The notes below the pieces were generated by a model. The model was given only the letters and a program-made list of their open reading frames with translations, had not been told where the DNA came from and did not search any database. This document shows, in pieces, positions 43,484-52,414 of a DNA stretch of 64,000 nt. Both the position numbers and the translations under genes were made by a program. Numbering within the stretch: the first letter of the stretch is position 1; each line of letters begins with the position of its first letter. The stretch comes from JAAXHF01 sp965242605 (lineage in GTDB: Bacteria > Desulfobacterota > Binatia > Bin18), in assembly GCA_965242605.1 (NCBI GenBank), contig CBDESS010000002.1:310001-374000 (forward strand). The letters are read 5' to 3'.

Positions 43484-44278
43484 GTGAGATACCATCGAGT
43501 GCTGTGTGTTGTGACAGGTGTCGCCGGGCTGGTGTGGGCAAGCTGTACCCCAACCATGCCGCCCCGCACGCGGACCGTCTCGGCCCCACAGCTGAGCTGT
43601 GAGCAGGCCAACCGCCTGGCCTACCGGGCGGTCCAAATCCTCGGCCATCCGGTGGAGTCGGTCCAGGTCGCCACCCCCGGCTCACCCGGCTCTATTGTCG
43701 CCGGCGCGAATACCGAGGCACGCCAAGGCGAGGGGGGCAGGGTCACTATTACCTGCGGGGCTGACGGGGCCACGGTCGTGCCCGAACGGGGCGGGCTGGC
43801 GGTTCCGTCGCTGATCGGTGCGGCGGAGAGGCCCGGCGGCTTTCATAACAATTTTGCCCGGACCTTTGACATCCTGGCTACCAACCAGGAGGCGTATGAG
43901 CGGCAGACCCCCAAGGGCGGGCTGACGATGACCCTGACGCCCTTTGACGGTTTTGAGTCACAGATTGAACTCGGTGCTGATCTGCCGGCCAGCGGCATCC
44001 TGCCGGTCAAGGTTGAAATCCACAACAACACCCCACGCGCGTATGGGATCGAGCTGGACAAGGTCTATCTGCGGGCTGCCGGCGGGGGGCGGGTCACGCC
44101 GGTGGCCGCGCCGCCGGCCGGCCAGGCCAAGGCCCTGCACCTCGATACCCTCCAGCCGGGCCAGCAGGTGAGCGGCTTTCTGTTCTATCCGATGGGGACC
44201 TACAGTTCGGCCAGCACAATCCTGATCGATACAGAGAATAACGAGCGCGAAGGCTTCTCGATTCAGTTTGAGCCGTAG
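43484..44278 (+). CDS. Putative lipoprotein of unknown function
   Basis: A 264-residue protein beginning at a GTG preceded by GGGGAGGAAC. The N-terminus (RVLCVVTGVAGLVWASC) is a lipoprotein signal ending in the lipobox Cys. The mature part has no transmembrane helix; residues from about 150 (FDGFESQIELGADLPASGI and KVEIHNNTPRAYGIELDKVYL) look beta-sandwich-like. I do not recognise the family. It overlaps the convergent DUF1640-like gene by 16 bases. Confidence 0.65.
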   Translation: MRYHRVLCVVTGVAGLVWASCTPTMPPRTRTVSAPQLSCEQANRLAYRAVQILGHPVESVQVATPGSPGSIVAGANTEARQGEGGRVTITCGADGATVVPERGGLAVPSLIGAAERPGGFHNNFARTFDILATNQEAYERQTPKGGLTMTLTPFDGFESQIELGADLPASGILPVKVEIHNNTPRAYGIELDKVYLRAAGGGRVTPVAAPPAGQAKALHLDTLQPGQQVSGFLFYPMGTYSSASTILIDTENNEREGFSIQFEP

Positions 44279-44524
44279 CCCTGCTCCAGCAGCTTCACCA
44301 AGGCGGCGATCAGGCTGACTGCGACCACCATCATACTCCCCAGGCGGAGGGTGAGGCGGTATTCCAGGTCTTTGAGGCTTCGCCCCAAGTCATCTGTGGT
44401 GACAAGCCGGTCAGTGACCAACTCGGATATGGCTTGGGCGTGGATCTCGGCCTGCTCTTCGGGCATGCCGACAGTCCGTGAGCTTTTTCACACAGGCGTG
44501 GGTATCAAAGACAATAGCACTCAT
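44263..44524 (-). pseudogene. DUF1640-like coiled-coil membrane protein, frameshifted
   Basis: The readable part from 44466 (MPEEQAEIHAQAISEL) has a helical region, the LTTDDLGRSLKDLEYRLTLRL coiled coil and a C-terminal membrane helix (MMVVAVSLIAALVKLL). DUF1640 proteins normally start with a TFDTHKFVKKL-type segment. Just upstream in another frame is MSAIVFDTHACVKKLTDC from an ATG at 44524, so one extra base near 44467-44470 separates the two. The start at 44466 would give a truncated 67-residue protein. Its role is unknown. Confidence 0.7.
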
Positions 44525-44554
44525 AGGCGGAGTACAGGTGGGTGGTGTGTCATT

Positions 44555-45751
44555 TCACAAGGGCTTGACCGCGGCCGGGGCTGGTTTGCGGCGCAGCGCG
44601 TCCCAGGCCGAGGCCCCGGCCCCCAGCAGACCAATCCCCGCGGCGCACAAAAAGGTGACGGTAAAACTGCTCGCCTCCAGGACGAGGCCCAGCCCGATGG
44701 AGCTCAGGCCGACCCCGATATCAAACGCGCCCATCAGGGTGGCCAGGGCCGGGCCGCGGTCGTGGTCGGTTGAGCGGTCGACCACCTGGGCCATGAGCGC
44801 CGGCTGAACGCCGCCAAAGCCGAAGCCTTGGAGGACAGCCGCGCTCAGCATCCCGAACCGGCTGCTTGACAAGGCCAGGGTGGTCATGGCCACGGCCAGC
44901 AGCACCATGCCGGGGATAATTACGGTCGGCCGGCCAAAGCGGTCTGACAGCCGGCCGGCAAAGGGCCGGGAGACCACCACCGCAATGGAATAGACGCTGA
45001 AGAACAGGCCCGGGTTGCCGAGCTGGTGGGCCTGGACAAACAGCGGCAGAAAGGACACCACCGTGCCAAAGGTCATGGTCATGCAGGCCGCGATCAGGCC
45101 CGGAAACAGGGCCGAGCGGCTGAACAGGGGCGGGCGTGTGGTGGGGGTGTGGGGCGACGCCGGGGGTCGCTGGGGTTCGTGCAGCAGCAGGGTGAGCAGG
45201 AAGCTGGCCAGGGCCAAGCCCGAGGCCAGCCAGAACAGCTTGATAAAGCCGATCGTGCCGACCAGATAGGCACCGAGGGCCGGGCCGATGGTCATCGACA
45301 GGTTGAGCGCCATGCCGTAATAGCCCATGGCTTCGCCCCGCCGGGAGGGCGGAGACAGGTCGGCCACAAACACGCTGGAGGCGGTGGTGTAGATGGCAAT
45401 GCCGATGCCGTGAAAAAAGCGTAGGCCCAGCATGACCGATACCGAGCCGGCGAGGGTGTACAGGGCCGGGGCCAGGAAGTAGATGCAGGTGCCGAGGCTC
45501 AGCCCGCTTTTGCGGCTCCACAGGGAAACCAACTGGCCGGAGAGGGGCCGGGTCAGGACCGCGGAGATGGCAAACGCGCCCATAATCATGCCGACCTGGG
45601 ATTCCGCCCCGCGCAGTTCCTGGACGACGAACAGCGGCAGAACCGCAAACAGCAGGAACATGCTGCCCGAAAACAGAAACGCGCCGACGCACAGCAGCAC
45701 ATAATTGCGGGTGAACAGGGCAGGCTGAGGGTGCGGGGTCTGGGCTGACAT
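44555..45751 (-). CDS. MFS transporter
   Basis: A 398-residue major-facilitator protein with about twelve helices. The loop between helices 2 and 3 (TRPLSGQLVSLWSRKSG) and the corresponding C-terminal loop (SRPFAGRLSDRFGRP) follow the G-x-x-x-D/R-x-G-R-R pattern. It probably exports a drug or small metabolite, or imports a hydantoin-like compound; the latter is inferred only from its position three bases after hyuB in the hydantoinase cluster. Confidence 0.88.
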   Translation of the reverse strand: MSAQTPHPQPALFTRNYVLLCVGAFLFSGSMFLLFAVLPLFVVQELRGAESQVGMIMGAFAISAVLTRPLSGQLVSLWSRKSGLSLGTCIYFLAPALYTLAGSVSVMLGLRFFHGIGIAIYTTASSVFVADLSPPSRRGEAMGYYGMALNLSMTIGPALGAYLVGTIGFIKLFWLASGLALASFLLTLLLHEPQRPPASPHTPTTRPPLFSRSALFPGLIAACMTMTFGTVVSFLPLFVQAHQLGNPGLFFSVYSIAVVVSRPFAGRLSDRFGRPTVIIPGMVLLAVAMTTLALSSSRFGMLSAAVLQGFGFGGVQPALMAQVVDRSTDHDRGPALATLMGAFDIGVGLSSIGLGLVLEASSFTVTFLCAAGIGLLGAGASAWDALRRKPAPAAVKPL

Positions 45752-45754
45752 CGC

Positions 45755-47622
45755 TCAGGCTGCCCGTTTCCTGGCCCCGTTTGCGGCCCCGTTGGCCGGC
45801 CGGCCGGCCAGGGTTGGCGGATCGAGGCCAGTCTCTCGTTTGCAGCGGGCCAGCGGATCGGGCAGCGGCGGGCCGAAGTCAAAGGTCTGGAGTTTGCCCC
45901 GCTCCTGGGCCAGCTGCTCCCACAGCCGCCGGGTGACGTTGTGGTTGACCTGGCCGGTGTCGGGGGCAAGGGCGACGCCGTACTCGCGCCGGGCTTTGTC
46001 GGCAGAAACCAGTTCACGCACTACGTCAAGGCGGACTTTCTCGGCCTCTCGTTGCAGCGGGTCTCCCCAGCCCCCGCCGCCGGCGGTCTGGTAGATGAGC
46101 TGGTCGCCGGGCGCAACCGTGATCTGGTCGCACTTGGAGGGCAGGACTTCTTGGCTACCATCGGCGCGCATCAGGATTTTTTTGGACCGCATGCCCGGCT
46201 TGCCGCCCGGAATACCCCAGCGGGGTAGCCAGCGGTCGTCGTGAATGGCGATCTCGCCCGGCTCCAGAAAGGTATACCACTTGTCAATACCGTTGCCCCC
46301 GCGGTGCAGGTCGGCCCCGCCCAAGTCTGTCACCGAGGCGTACCGGTCAACGCGCAGCGGGCAGGAGCTCTCCAGATACTCGGTCGGGATGTTGGTGAAC
46401 AGCGGCCACCACGAATGGCCGTCAAGGCCGTCGCCGATGGGCCGGCCGGGGATGCCGCCGTAGCTGATCTCCATGATGAAGAAGAACGCGCCCGTGTTGT
46501 CGGTGCCGCTGTACAGCAGGTGGGGGCTGGTGCCGTAGCCGGCCGCGGTGGTCAGCTCGGGGCTCTGCTGGCCGAGGCAGCCGCTCATCACGTCAAACAG
46601 CCGGGCCAGAGCGTGGGTGCGACAGCCGAGCGGGGCCGGGAAGGTGGGGTGGAGCAGGGAGCCGTTGGGCAGCCGGGCCTCGATCAGGTCGTAGAAGCCG
46701 TCGTTGAACAGAATCTGGGGGTCATAGACCATAATCAGGTAGACGCCGATGAATATCTTGAACATGCCCTCGTTCAGGTAGAAGTTGATCGGCCCCGGGG
46801 CCTGGGGGTCTGTGCCGGTCCAGTCAAAAACCGCCCGGTCGCCCTCACGCCAGATGGTGAGTTTCATCTTGAACGGGCCGTTGCCCAGCCCGTCGTCGTC
46901 AACATAGTCCGCAAAAGACTGCGGTTCGGTCGGGATATTGCGCTCGATGAGCGTCTGCATGGCCCGCCGGGTGCGGTCAAGGAAGGCCTGGCAGGTGGCC
47001 AGGCAGGTGTCGCGGCCAAACCGCTGGCATAGCTCCGTGACCCGTTGCTCCGCGGTTTTGCAGCCGGCCACAATCCCCATCAGGTCAGAGCGGTTCATGA
47101 CCGGGAGGCGGACATTGTTGAGGATCAGGTTCAGGATATCCTCGCTCAGCTCGCCCTTCTCGAACAGCTTGACCGGTGGGATGCGCAGCCCCTCGCCAAA
47201 GATCGACGTGGCGTTGGTCGGAAAGGAGCCGGGCAGCGGGCCGCCGACATCCATCTGGTGGCCGAACATGGAGGTCCAGCCGATCAGCTCGTCGCCGTCA
47301 AAGACCGGGACCAGAAAATCGTTGCTGTGTGAGATCGCCCCTCCGCACAGATAGGGGTCGTTGAGCAAGATGATGACATCGCCGGGGTAGACCGGCATCT
47401 CCCGGATGTACGAGCCGAACTGGCCGACGACCATGCGGCCATTGGGGTCGCAGATCATGGGAAACTCGTCGTGCTGCTCGCGGATGACAGGTGACATGGC
47501 GGCGCGGTACAGCACCGCGTCCATCTCGGAGCGATAGTTCTTGAGGGCGCTCTCCTGATGATGTCGAGCGTGACCGGGTCAACTTCACGGTCTGGAATGG
47601 TGGCGATGTTCACGTCGCGCAT
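45755..47622 (-). CDS. hyuB: Hydantoinase/oxoprolinase subunit B, HyuB, with N-terminal frameshift
   Basis: The intact frame (45755-47524) encodes 589 residues of HyuB (N-methylhydantoinase B/acetone carboxylase alpha-like): AAMSPVIREQHDEFPMICDPNG, YLCGGAISHSNDF, FGHQMDVGGPLPG and RVDRYASVTDLGGADLHRGG. The family normally begins further upstream. A start at 47622, behind GAGAGGAGC, reads MRDVNIATIPDREVDPVTLDII; a one-base loss near 47555 then separates it from ESALKNYRSEMDAV. So the gene is either frameshifted or uses the inner start at 47524. With HyuA it would hydrolyse cyclic amides, ATP-dependent or not. Confidence 0.88.
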
Positions 47623-47676
47623 GGCGGTGCTCCTCTCGTGCAGGCTGTCCTAGCAGATGGGGCGCGTGGGGGAAAG
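47621..47676. repeat. 56-bp direct repeat, copy A
   Basis: This 56-base segment covers the hyuB start and leader and matches copy B at 49275-49330 at 48 of 56 positions without gaps. In the minus direction it contains GAGGAGCACCGCC just before the ATG of hyuB. The two copies flank the HicB-fusion gene. Confidence 0.9.
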
Positions 47677-47775
47677 GAAGCGCCGCCTGGGTGGCCCTGT
47701 ATCGCCCGGTATCAGCCGTCTTCAAGACAAGGCAGGAGAAGCCCGCTCATACTCTGATCCTTCCATGTGAGAGCA

Positions 47776-49233
47776 CTAATCTCGCCCCAGTAGCTGTTGA
47801 ACTGCCAATCCTCTGGCGGCGGTGGAGTCCCAGAGGTGTTTTTGAGTTGCGGCCATTTCTTTTGCCTTTGTCGAGGCGGCGGCTGCCTGCTCGGCAACGA
47901 ACTGACTGATCTGGACGACACTGACGTTTTTTGTCGCCCTGTTGGCGAGAACGCCAACAGTGAGGCCGACCAGCCAGCTAGGCGGACCGGAGAGCCCGAC
48001 GAGTGAAACTGCCCCGAGAGTTGCCCCGGAGACAAGAGCGCCTTTGAGTTGACCCTCAACAAACTCTCCGTACTCGCCTGTCTGACGGGCTTTGTGAAAG
48101 GCGTTGGCCAAGCCCACGATGGTCACGACTATCAGCAGCGGGTTCACGCTGATACCGGCCGATATTCCCATGCTGCCGACGAGTCTGGAAAAGGATTCAG
48201 TATCAGCCCGGTTCCAGTTGAGGGCCAGGGAGACGATACCGATGGTGCTACCGAGTAGTTCGGCAGCATCGTAGGTATTCAGATCGAAGAACCAGTCTTT
48301 CGGGATATGGAACGTCGAGTTCAGGGTTTCGGCTACTTGCTCAAAGGTTGACTTGTCCCAGGTCGCCAGTGGGAGTCCTTTGGGGGTAGTCCCGTCTCTG
48401 AGGAGTCCCTGAAGGGTTCCCCAGGCTTCCCGGATGATGCTGTCATCAGATGAAGCCCCTCGGGTGGCATTGAAGGCCCCGGCAATGGTATGCCCTCCAT
48501 CAAACAGCCTGTGGTTGCCGCCACCCAGGTGCGTTCTTATGTACTCAGCATCCATCGCCCTGTCATAAATGGTCGTGCTCCCCTTCGCCATATTCTGCAA
48601 GAGGGCATTCACGTCTTCAGACAGGTGGCTGGCTAACAGCCCTTGGGTAGTCGCCAGCAATGTATCGGCAACGGAGCTTGTCGCATCCCGGAGTTTCCTG
48701 GAATTCGTCCTCAGGTGTTCCGCCACAGCACCCGTTGCCTGTGACGCCTTGTTAGAAGCGTCCTGGACGAAACCGGCGACTGAGGACGCGGCGTCTGCAA
48801 TTTTCCTGGAGCCGATTTGTACTCGTTCCGACGCCGTATCCGATACCTTTTTGGAAGTGTCGCGGGCAGAATCCGTAACCGAAGAAGCGAGCCCTTGCAT
48901 TTTCCCAAGGCCGGTCTTCGAACCTGCGGCGATAGTTGACGAGGCGGTATCCACGCCTTTTCTGGAAGCGTCCTTTACCCTGCCAGCCAGTCGCACAATT
49001 TTGCCGAACCTGTTGTTTTCGTCAGCCTCTTGGGTCGGGATTTCACACCGCATTGTTTTCGCCTGATATTCGTCGGGCACCCCATCCAGCACCATCGCCA
49101 GGTAAGCGTCTGTGATGTTTTCTTCCAACTCCTCCAGCGTTTCGCCCCGGGCCGTAATCTCAGGATGTTTGAGGAGCTTGCCGAACCATTCTGTTTCCGA
49201 CTGCCAATAGATCAGGGTCAACTGTGTTTTCAT
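47776..49233 (-). CDS. HicB-like domain fused to repeat-rich membrane-associated protein
   Basis: A 485-residue protein with AGGAGAGAGC before the ATG. Residues about 1-65 are a HicB-type fold (LTLIYWQSETEWFGKL, ITARGETLEELEENI), found in antitoxins of HicAB. Residues about 75-195 are Ala/Ser-rich, with a ~36-residue repeat visible at GSKTGLGKMQGLASSVT, GSRKIADAASSVA and NSRKLRDATSSVA. The C-terminal part has a unique soluble stretch (DAEYIRTHLGGGNHRLFDGG) then hydrophobic segments at about 326-340, 355-378 and 398-432. No hicA gene is adjacent. The layout suggests a sensor joined to a membrane-active module; this is inference. It lies between 56-bp direct repeats inside the hydantoinase cluster. 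Confidence 0.75.
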   Translation of the reverse strand: MKTQLTLIYWQSETEWFGKLLKHPEITARGETLEELEENITDAYLAMVLDGVPDEYQAKTMRCEIPTQEADENNRFGKIVRLAGRVKDASRKGVDTASSTIAAGSKTGLGKMQGLASSVTDSARDTSKKVSDTASERVQIGSRKIADAASSVAGFVQDASNKASQATGAVAEHLRTNSRKLRDATSSVADTLLATTQGLLASHLSEDVNALLQNMAKGSTTIYDRAMDAEYIRTHLGGGNHRLFDGGHTIAGAFNATRGASSDDSIIREAWGTLQGLLRDGTTPKGLPLATWDKSTFEQVAETLNSTFHIPKDWFFDLNTYDAAELLGSTIGIVSLALNWNRADTESFSRLVGSMGISAGISVNPLLIVVTIVGLANAFHKARQTGEYGEFVEGQLKGALVSGATLGAVSLVGLSGPPSWLVGLTVGVLANRATKNVSVVQISQFVAEQAAAASTKAKEMAATQKHLWDSTAARGLAVQQLLGRD

Positions 49234-49274
49234 GTCCGCTCTCTCCTCACACCTGGCCGGAGCAGGATATTGGT

Positions 49275-49330
49275 ATGGCGGTGCTCCTCTGTGTCTGGCT
49301 ATCCCAGCAGATGGGGCGGGTGGGGGAAAG
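49275..49330. repeat. 56-bp direct repeat, copy B
   Basis: It matches copy A at 47621-47676 at 48 of 56 positions without gaps, sharing the GAGGAGCACCGCC leader motif (minus strand) and the GGGGGAAAG end. Here the start triplet reads ATA, so no protein begins in it. It sits between the carbonic anhydrase stop and the HicB-fusion start. Confidence 0.9.
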
Positions 49331-49346
49331 CCGGCGGCTTGAGGGA

Positions 49347-50042
49347 TTAGTCGGCCTCAAGCGGCACCAACTCGTCCACGTCCGGCCGGCGGGTGGTCCA
49401 CAGCCGGCCGGATTCGAGCTCAAACCACCAGCCGTGCAGGCGCAGGGTACCGGCGGCGATGCTGTCGCTGATCCAGGGATAGCTGCGGAGGTTTTCCAGG
49501 GAGTGCAGGACGGCTTGGCGCTCGACGAGCGGGGCGTAGGTCGGCAGCTCCTCTGCGGTGAGGGGTTTTGTGGGGTCGGCGGCCAGCCGCTTCAGCACTT
49601 GCTCGCAGACATCGCCGGCTAGGCTGAGCCACGCGCCGACGCAGTCCAGCTCGGGCGGTTTGCCCCGGGCGGTGTCGATCAGGGCGCGGATGCCGCCGCA
49701 CTGCGAGTGGCCGAGCACGACGATGTGCGAGACCTTGAGCACTTTCACGCCGTATTCGAGGGCCGCGCGCACGCCCTGGCCGAGGCTGTCGCCCGGGTCA
49801 TAGGCCGGTACCAGGTTGGCAACATGGCGCACGACAAACAGCTCGCCGGGCCGTGCGCCACACAGCAGGGCCGGGTCAACGCGCGAGTCGCTGCACCCGA
49901 TCATCAGGACCTGGGGCTGCTGGCCGGCGGCCAAATGGGGCATGAGACCGTTGCCGGCCGCGTATTCGTTCTTCCGAAAGGCCAGGACTCCGGCCAGCAG
50001 GTCGGCTAGTGGGCCGGTGAGGGGGGAGGTGTCTGAGCTCAT
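49347..50042 (-). CDS. Beta-class carbonic anhydrase
   Basis: A 231-residue zinc enzyme interconverting CO2 and bicarbonate. The zinc ligands and Asp-Arg dyad are visible: MIGCSDSRVDP (first Cys, Asp, Arg) and VVLGHSQCGGIRALI (His and second Cys). FVVRHVANLVP is family-typical. It lies between hyuA and the HicB-fusion/hyuB, so it may supply or remove bicarbonate for hydantoinase or carboxylase-like chemistry; that role is inference. ATG at 50042 with no signal peptide indicates a cytoplasmic location. Confidence 0.94.
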   Translation of the reverse strand: MSSDTSPLTGPLADLLAGVLAFRKNEYAAGNGLMPHLAAGQQPQVLMIGCSDSRVDPALLCGARPGELFVVRHVANLVPAYDPGDSLGQGVRAALEYGVKVLKVSHIVVLGHSQCGGIRALIDTARGKPPELDCVGAWLSLAGDVCEQVLKRLAADPTKPLTAEELPTYAPLVERQAVLHSLENLRSYPWISDSIAAGTLRLHGWWFELESGRLWTTRRPDVDELVPLEAD

Positions 50043-50157
50043 GCAGGACTCGCAGGTCCAAGGACTTTTAGTGTCAGGGCAGAGGGTGTATCAGCTCTTC
50101 TTTCTATCCGTGCGCCATTTGCCGGGGAGCTTGTCATTCTTTCCATCACGCTTCCCA

Positions 50158-52209
50158 TCATGTCTGTGGCCGAATCAGAATGTTGGCGTAGCGATCAAGC
50201 TCAGCCGTGAAGTCGGGCAGGACGACGGTGGTGGAGTCCATTTCGGTGACAATGGCCGGGCTGGTGAGCCGGTTGCCAGGCCTGAGCTTGGCCCGGTCGT
50301 AGAGCGGCGTGGGCAGGAAGTCGCCAGCAAAATAAATCCGGTGCTCGTCGGTCTGGACGTGGTCCGCGTCCGAGCCGTCAATGTCCGCGGCGCGCAGGCT
50401 GAGACGCGCCCCTTTGCCGAGGGCCACGGCCCGCAGGGTGACGATTTCGCAGGCCGCGTCCAGCCGGAAGCGGTACAACTGTTCGTGCCGGGCGTGGAAG
50501 CGGTCGGCCGATATCCCGGTCCCGTGGGCCTGCAAGTCTTTGAGCGTCATGGCGATCGGCAGCTCGTAGCCCTGGTGGAAATAGCGCATGTCGGCGTTAT
50601 AGAAGATGTCCTGCCGGGAGCGGGGGATGCCCTCGCGCTCAAGCCAGCCGGTGGCCTCGCCGCCGAGTTCCTGGAGCACCTGTTTGACCTCGGTCGCCGG
50701 CAGCTGCTCCAGGGTTCGCAGCACGGTCCGGGCAAACTCTTCGCGGTAGTCGGAGCACACGTCGCCGGTGGCACACAACACCCCGGGTGCCGGCGGGATG
50801 ATGACCGGGAATGCGCCGATCAGGCTGGCCACGGCGTTGGCGTGCAGCGGGCCGGCCTCGCCAAACGCTACCAAGGCAAAATTGCGCGGGTCATAGCCGC
50901 ACTGGACCGAGACCAGCCGCAGCGCGCCGTGCATGTTCTCGTTGACAATATCCACAATGCCTTGAGCCGCCCGGTAGACATCTAAACCAAGCCTGCGGCC
51001 CACGCTCTCGACCGCAGCCCGGGCCGCGGCTTCGTCGAGGCGCATTTCACCGCCCAACAGCTGCGGCGGCAGATGGCCGAGTAGGCCATTGGCGTCGGTC
51101 ACGGCTGGCTGGCTTCCGCCCCAGCCGTAGCAGGCCGGGCCCGGGTCGGCCCCGGCGCTCTGCGGTCCGACCTGCAGGGCGTGCGTAATCTCTGGCACAT
51201 AGGCGACCGAGCCGCCGCCGGCCCCGATGCTGCGCATATCAACCGAGGGAACTTTGATCGGGAAATAGCCCAGAGTGGTCTCGCGGGCGATGGTCTGCGT
51301 CCCGTCCTGACACAGGGCCACATCGGTTGCGGTGCCGCCCATGTCCAGGATCAGGATATTGCCAAAGCCGGCCTTGGTGGCGGTGAACAGCGCCCCGGCA
51401 ATCCCGCCGGCCGGGCCGGACATGGCGGCGTAGACCGGGCATTCCTGGGCCATGCGCAGGGTCATCAGGCCGGCGTCAGAGCGTAAGATATTGACCTCTG
51501 CACGCAGGCCGTGGTCGATCAACTGCTGGGCGAAGTTCCGCAGGTAGACCGCGACGCTGGGCCGGACATACGAGTTCATCACCGCGGTCAGCGCTCGCTC
51601 ATACTCCCGGAACTCGGGCAGGACCTCAGACGAAGCCGTGACCGGCAGCTCGGGGAACATCTCCTGGGCAATGGCCTTGATCCGCTGCTCATGGGTCTGA
51701 TTGGTGTACGAGTTAATCAGCGAGACGGTCAGGGTCTCAATGCCCTGGCCGACCAGCTCACGCAGCGTGTCACGCACGGCCGCCTCATCAAGCGGGATGA
51801 CGATCTGGCCGTGGCTATCGATCCGCTTCCTGGCCTCACGGGTGTATTCAATCGCCGCCGGCGGCTCGGGCTTCTGCATGATGATCCAGCCGGCCGGCGG
51901 GCCGGGCGTCCACGAGCGGGCCACATGCAGAATCTGGCGGAAGCCCTCGGTCGTAATCAGGCCGACCCGGGCACCCTTGCCCTCGAGGAGAGCGTTGGTC
52001 GCTACCGTCGTGCCGTGCATGATGTGGTCGATCTGGGACGCGGAGAGAGCGGCCGCTCGACACCCCTTGTCAACCCCGGCCAGCACCCCGGCCGACGGAT
52101 CGGCCGGGGTTGACGGGGTCTTGGCCCGCACTTGGCGGCCGGTGTGGTGGTCAAAAAGCAGCAGGGCGGTGAAGGTGCTGCCAACATCAAGGCCGAGGGT
52201 CAGAGGCAT
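50158..52209 (-). CDS. hyuA: Hydantoinase/oxoprolinase subunit A, HyuA
   Basis: A 683-residue HyuA/oxoprolinase-type subunit with an actin/Hsp70-like ATPase fold. The N-terminal LGLDVGSTFTALLLFD is the phosphate-1 loop, DHIMHGTTVATNALLEGKGA is highly conserved, and ILDMGGTATDVALCQDG is the second phosphate loop. These proteins pair with HyuB to hydrolyse hydantoins, 5-oxoproline or carboxylate ketones. Here the gene is separated from hyuB by the carbonic anhydrase and the HicB-fusion gene, an unusual spacing. Its start is 205 bases from the divergent LLM gene. Confidence 0.95.
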   Translation of the reverse strand: MPLTLGLDVGSTFTALLLFDHHTGRQVRAKTPSTPADPSAGVLAGVDKGCRAAALSASQIDHIMHGTTVATNALLEGKGARVGLITTEGFRQILHVARSWTPGPPAGWIIMQKPEPPAAIEYTREARKRIDSHGQIVIPLDEAAVRDTLRELVGQGIETLTVSLINSYTNQTHEQRIKAIAQEMFPELPVTASSEVLPEFREYERALTAVMNSYVRPSVAVYLRNFAQQLIDHGLRAEVNILRSDAGLMTLRMAQECPVYAAMSGPAGGIAGALFTATKAGFGNILILDMGGTATDVALCQDGTQTIARETTLGYFPIKVPSVDMRSIGAGGGSVAYVPEITHALQVGPQSAGADPGPACYGWGGSQPAVTDANGLLGHLPPQLLGGEMRLDEAAARAAVESVGRRLGLDVYRAAQGIVDIVNENMHGALRLVSVQCGYDPRNFALVAFGEAGPLHANAVASLIGAFPVIIPPAPGVLCATGDVCSDYREEFARTVLRTLEQLPATEVKQVLQELGGEATGWLEREGIPRSRQDIFYNADMRYFHQGYELPIAMTLKDLQAHGTGISADRFHARHEQLYRFRLDAACEIVTLRAVALGKGARLSLRAADIDGSDADHVQTDEHRIYFAGDFLPTPLYDRAKLRPGNRLTSPAIVTEMDSTTVVLPDFTAELDRYANILIRPQT

Positions 52210-52414
52210 GGGAAAATCCTGAAAACGCGTGGGCGTTTACGACCAGGTGCGGCCCACCACACCCGTCGTCTGGCTTATAGCTTGTCTGGCTGGGAAGAAC
52301 AATGCGGCGGAGTGCGGCGACAGACTGCCCCTGATGACGGAAGGGCGGGCATGTGCTAGCCAGAGAAAGCGAGCGATGCGTCGCCCTTATACTGGTCAGA
52401 GGAGGAGCCCGCGG

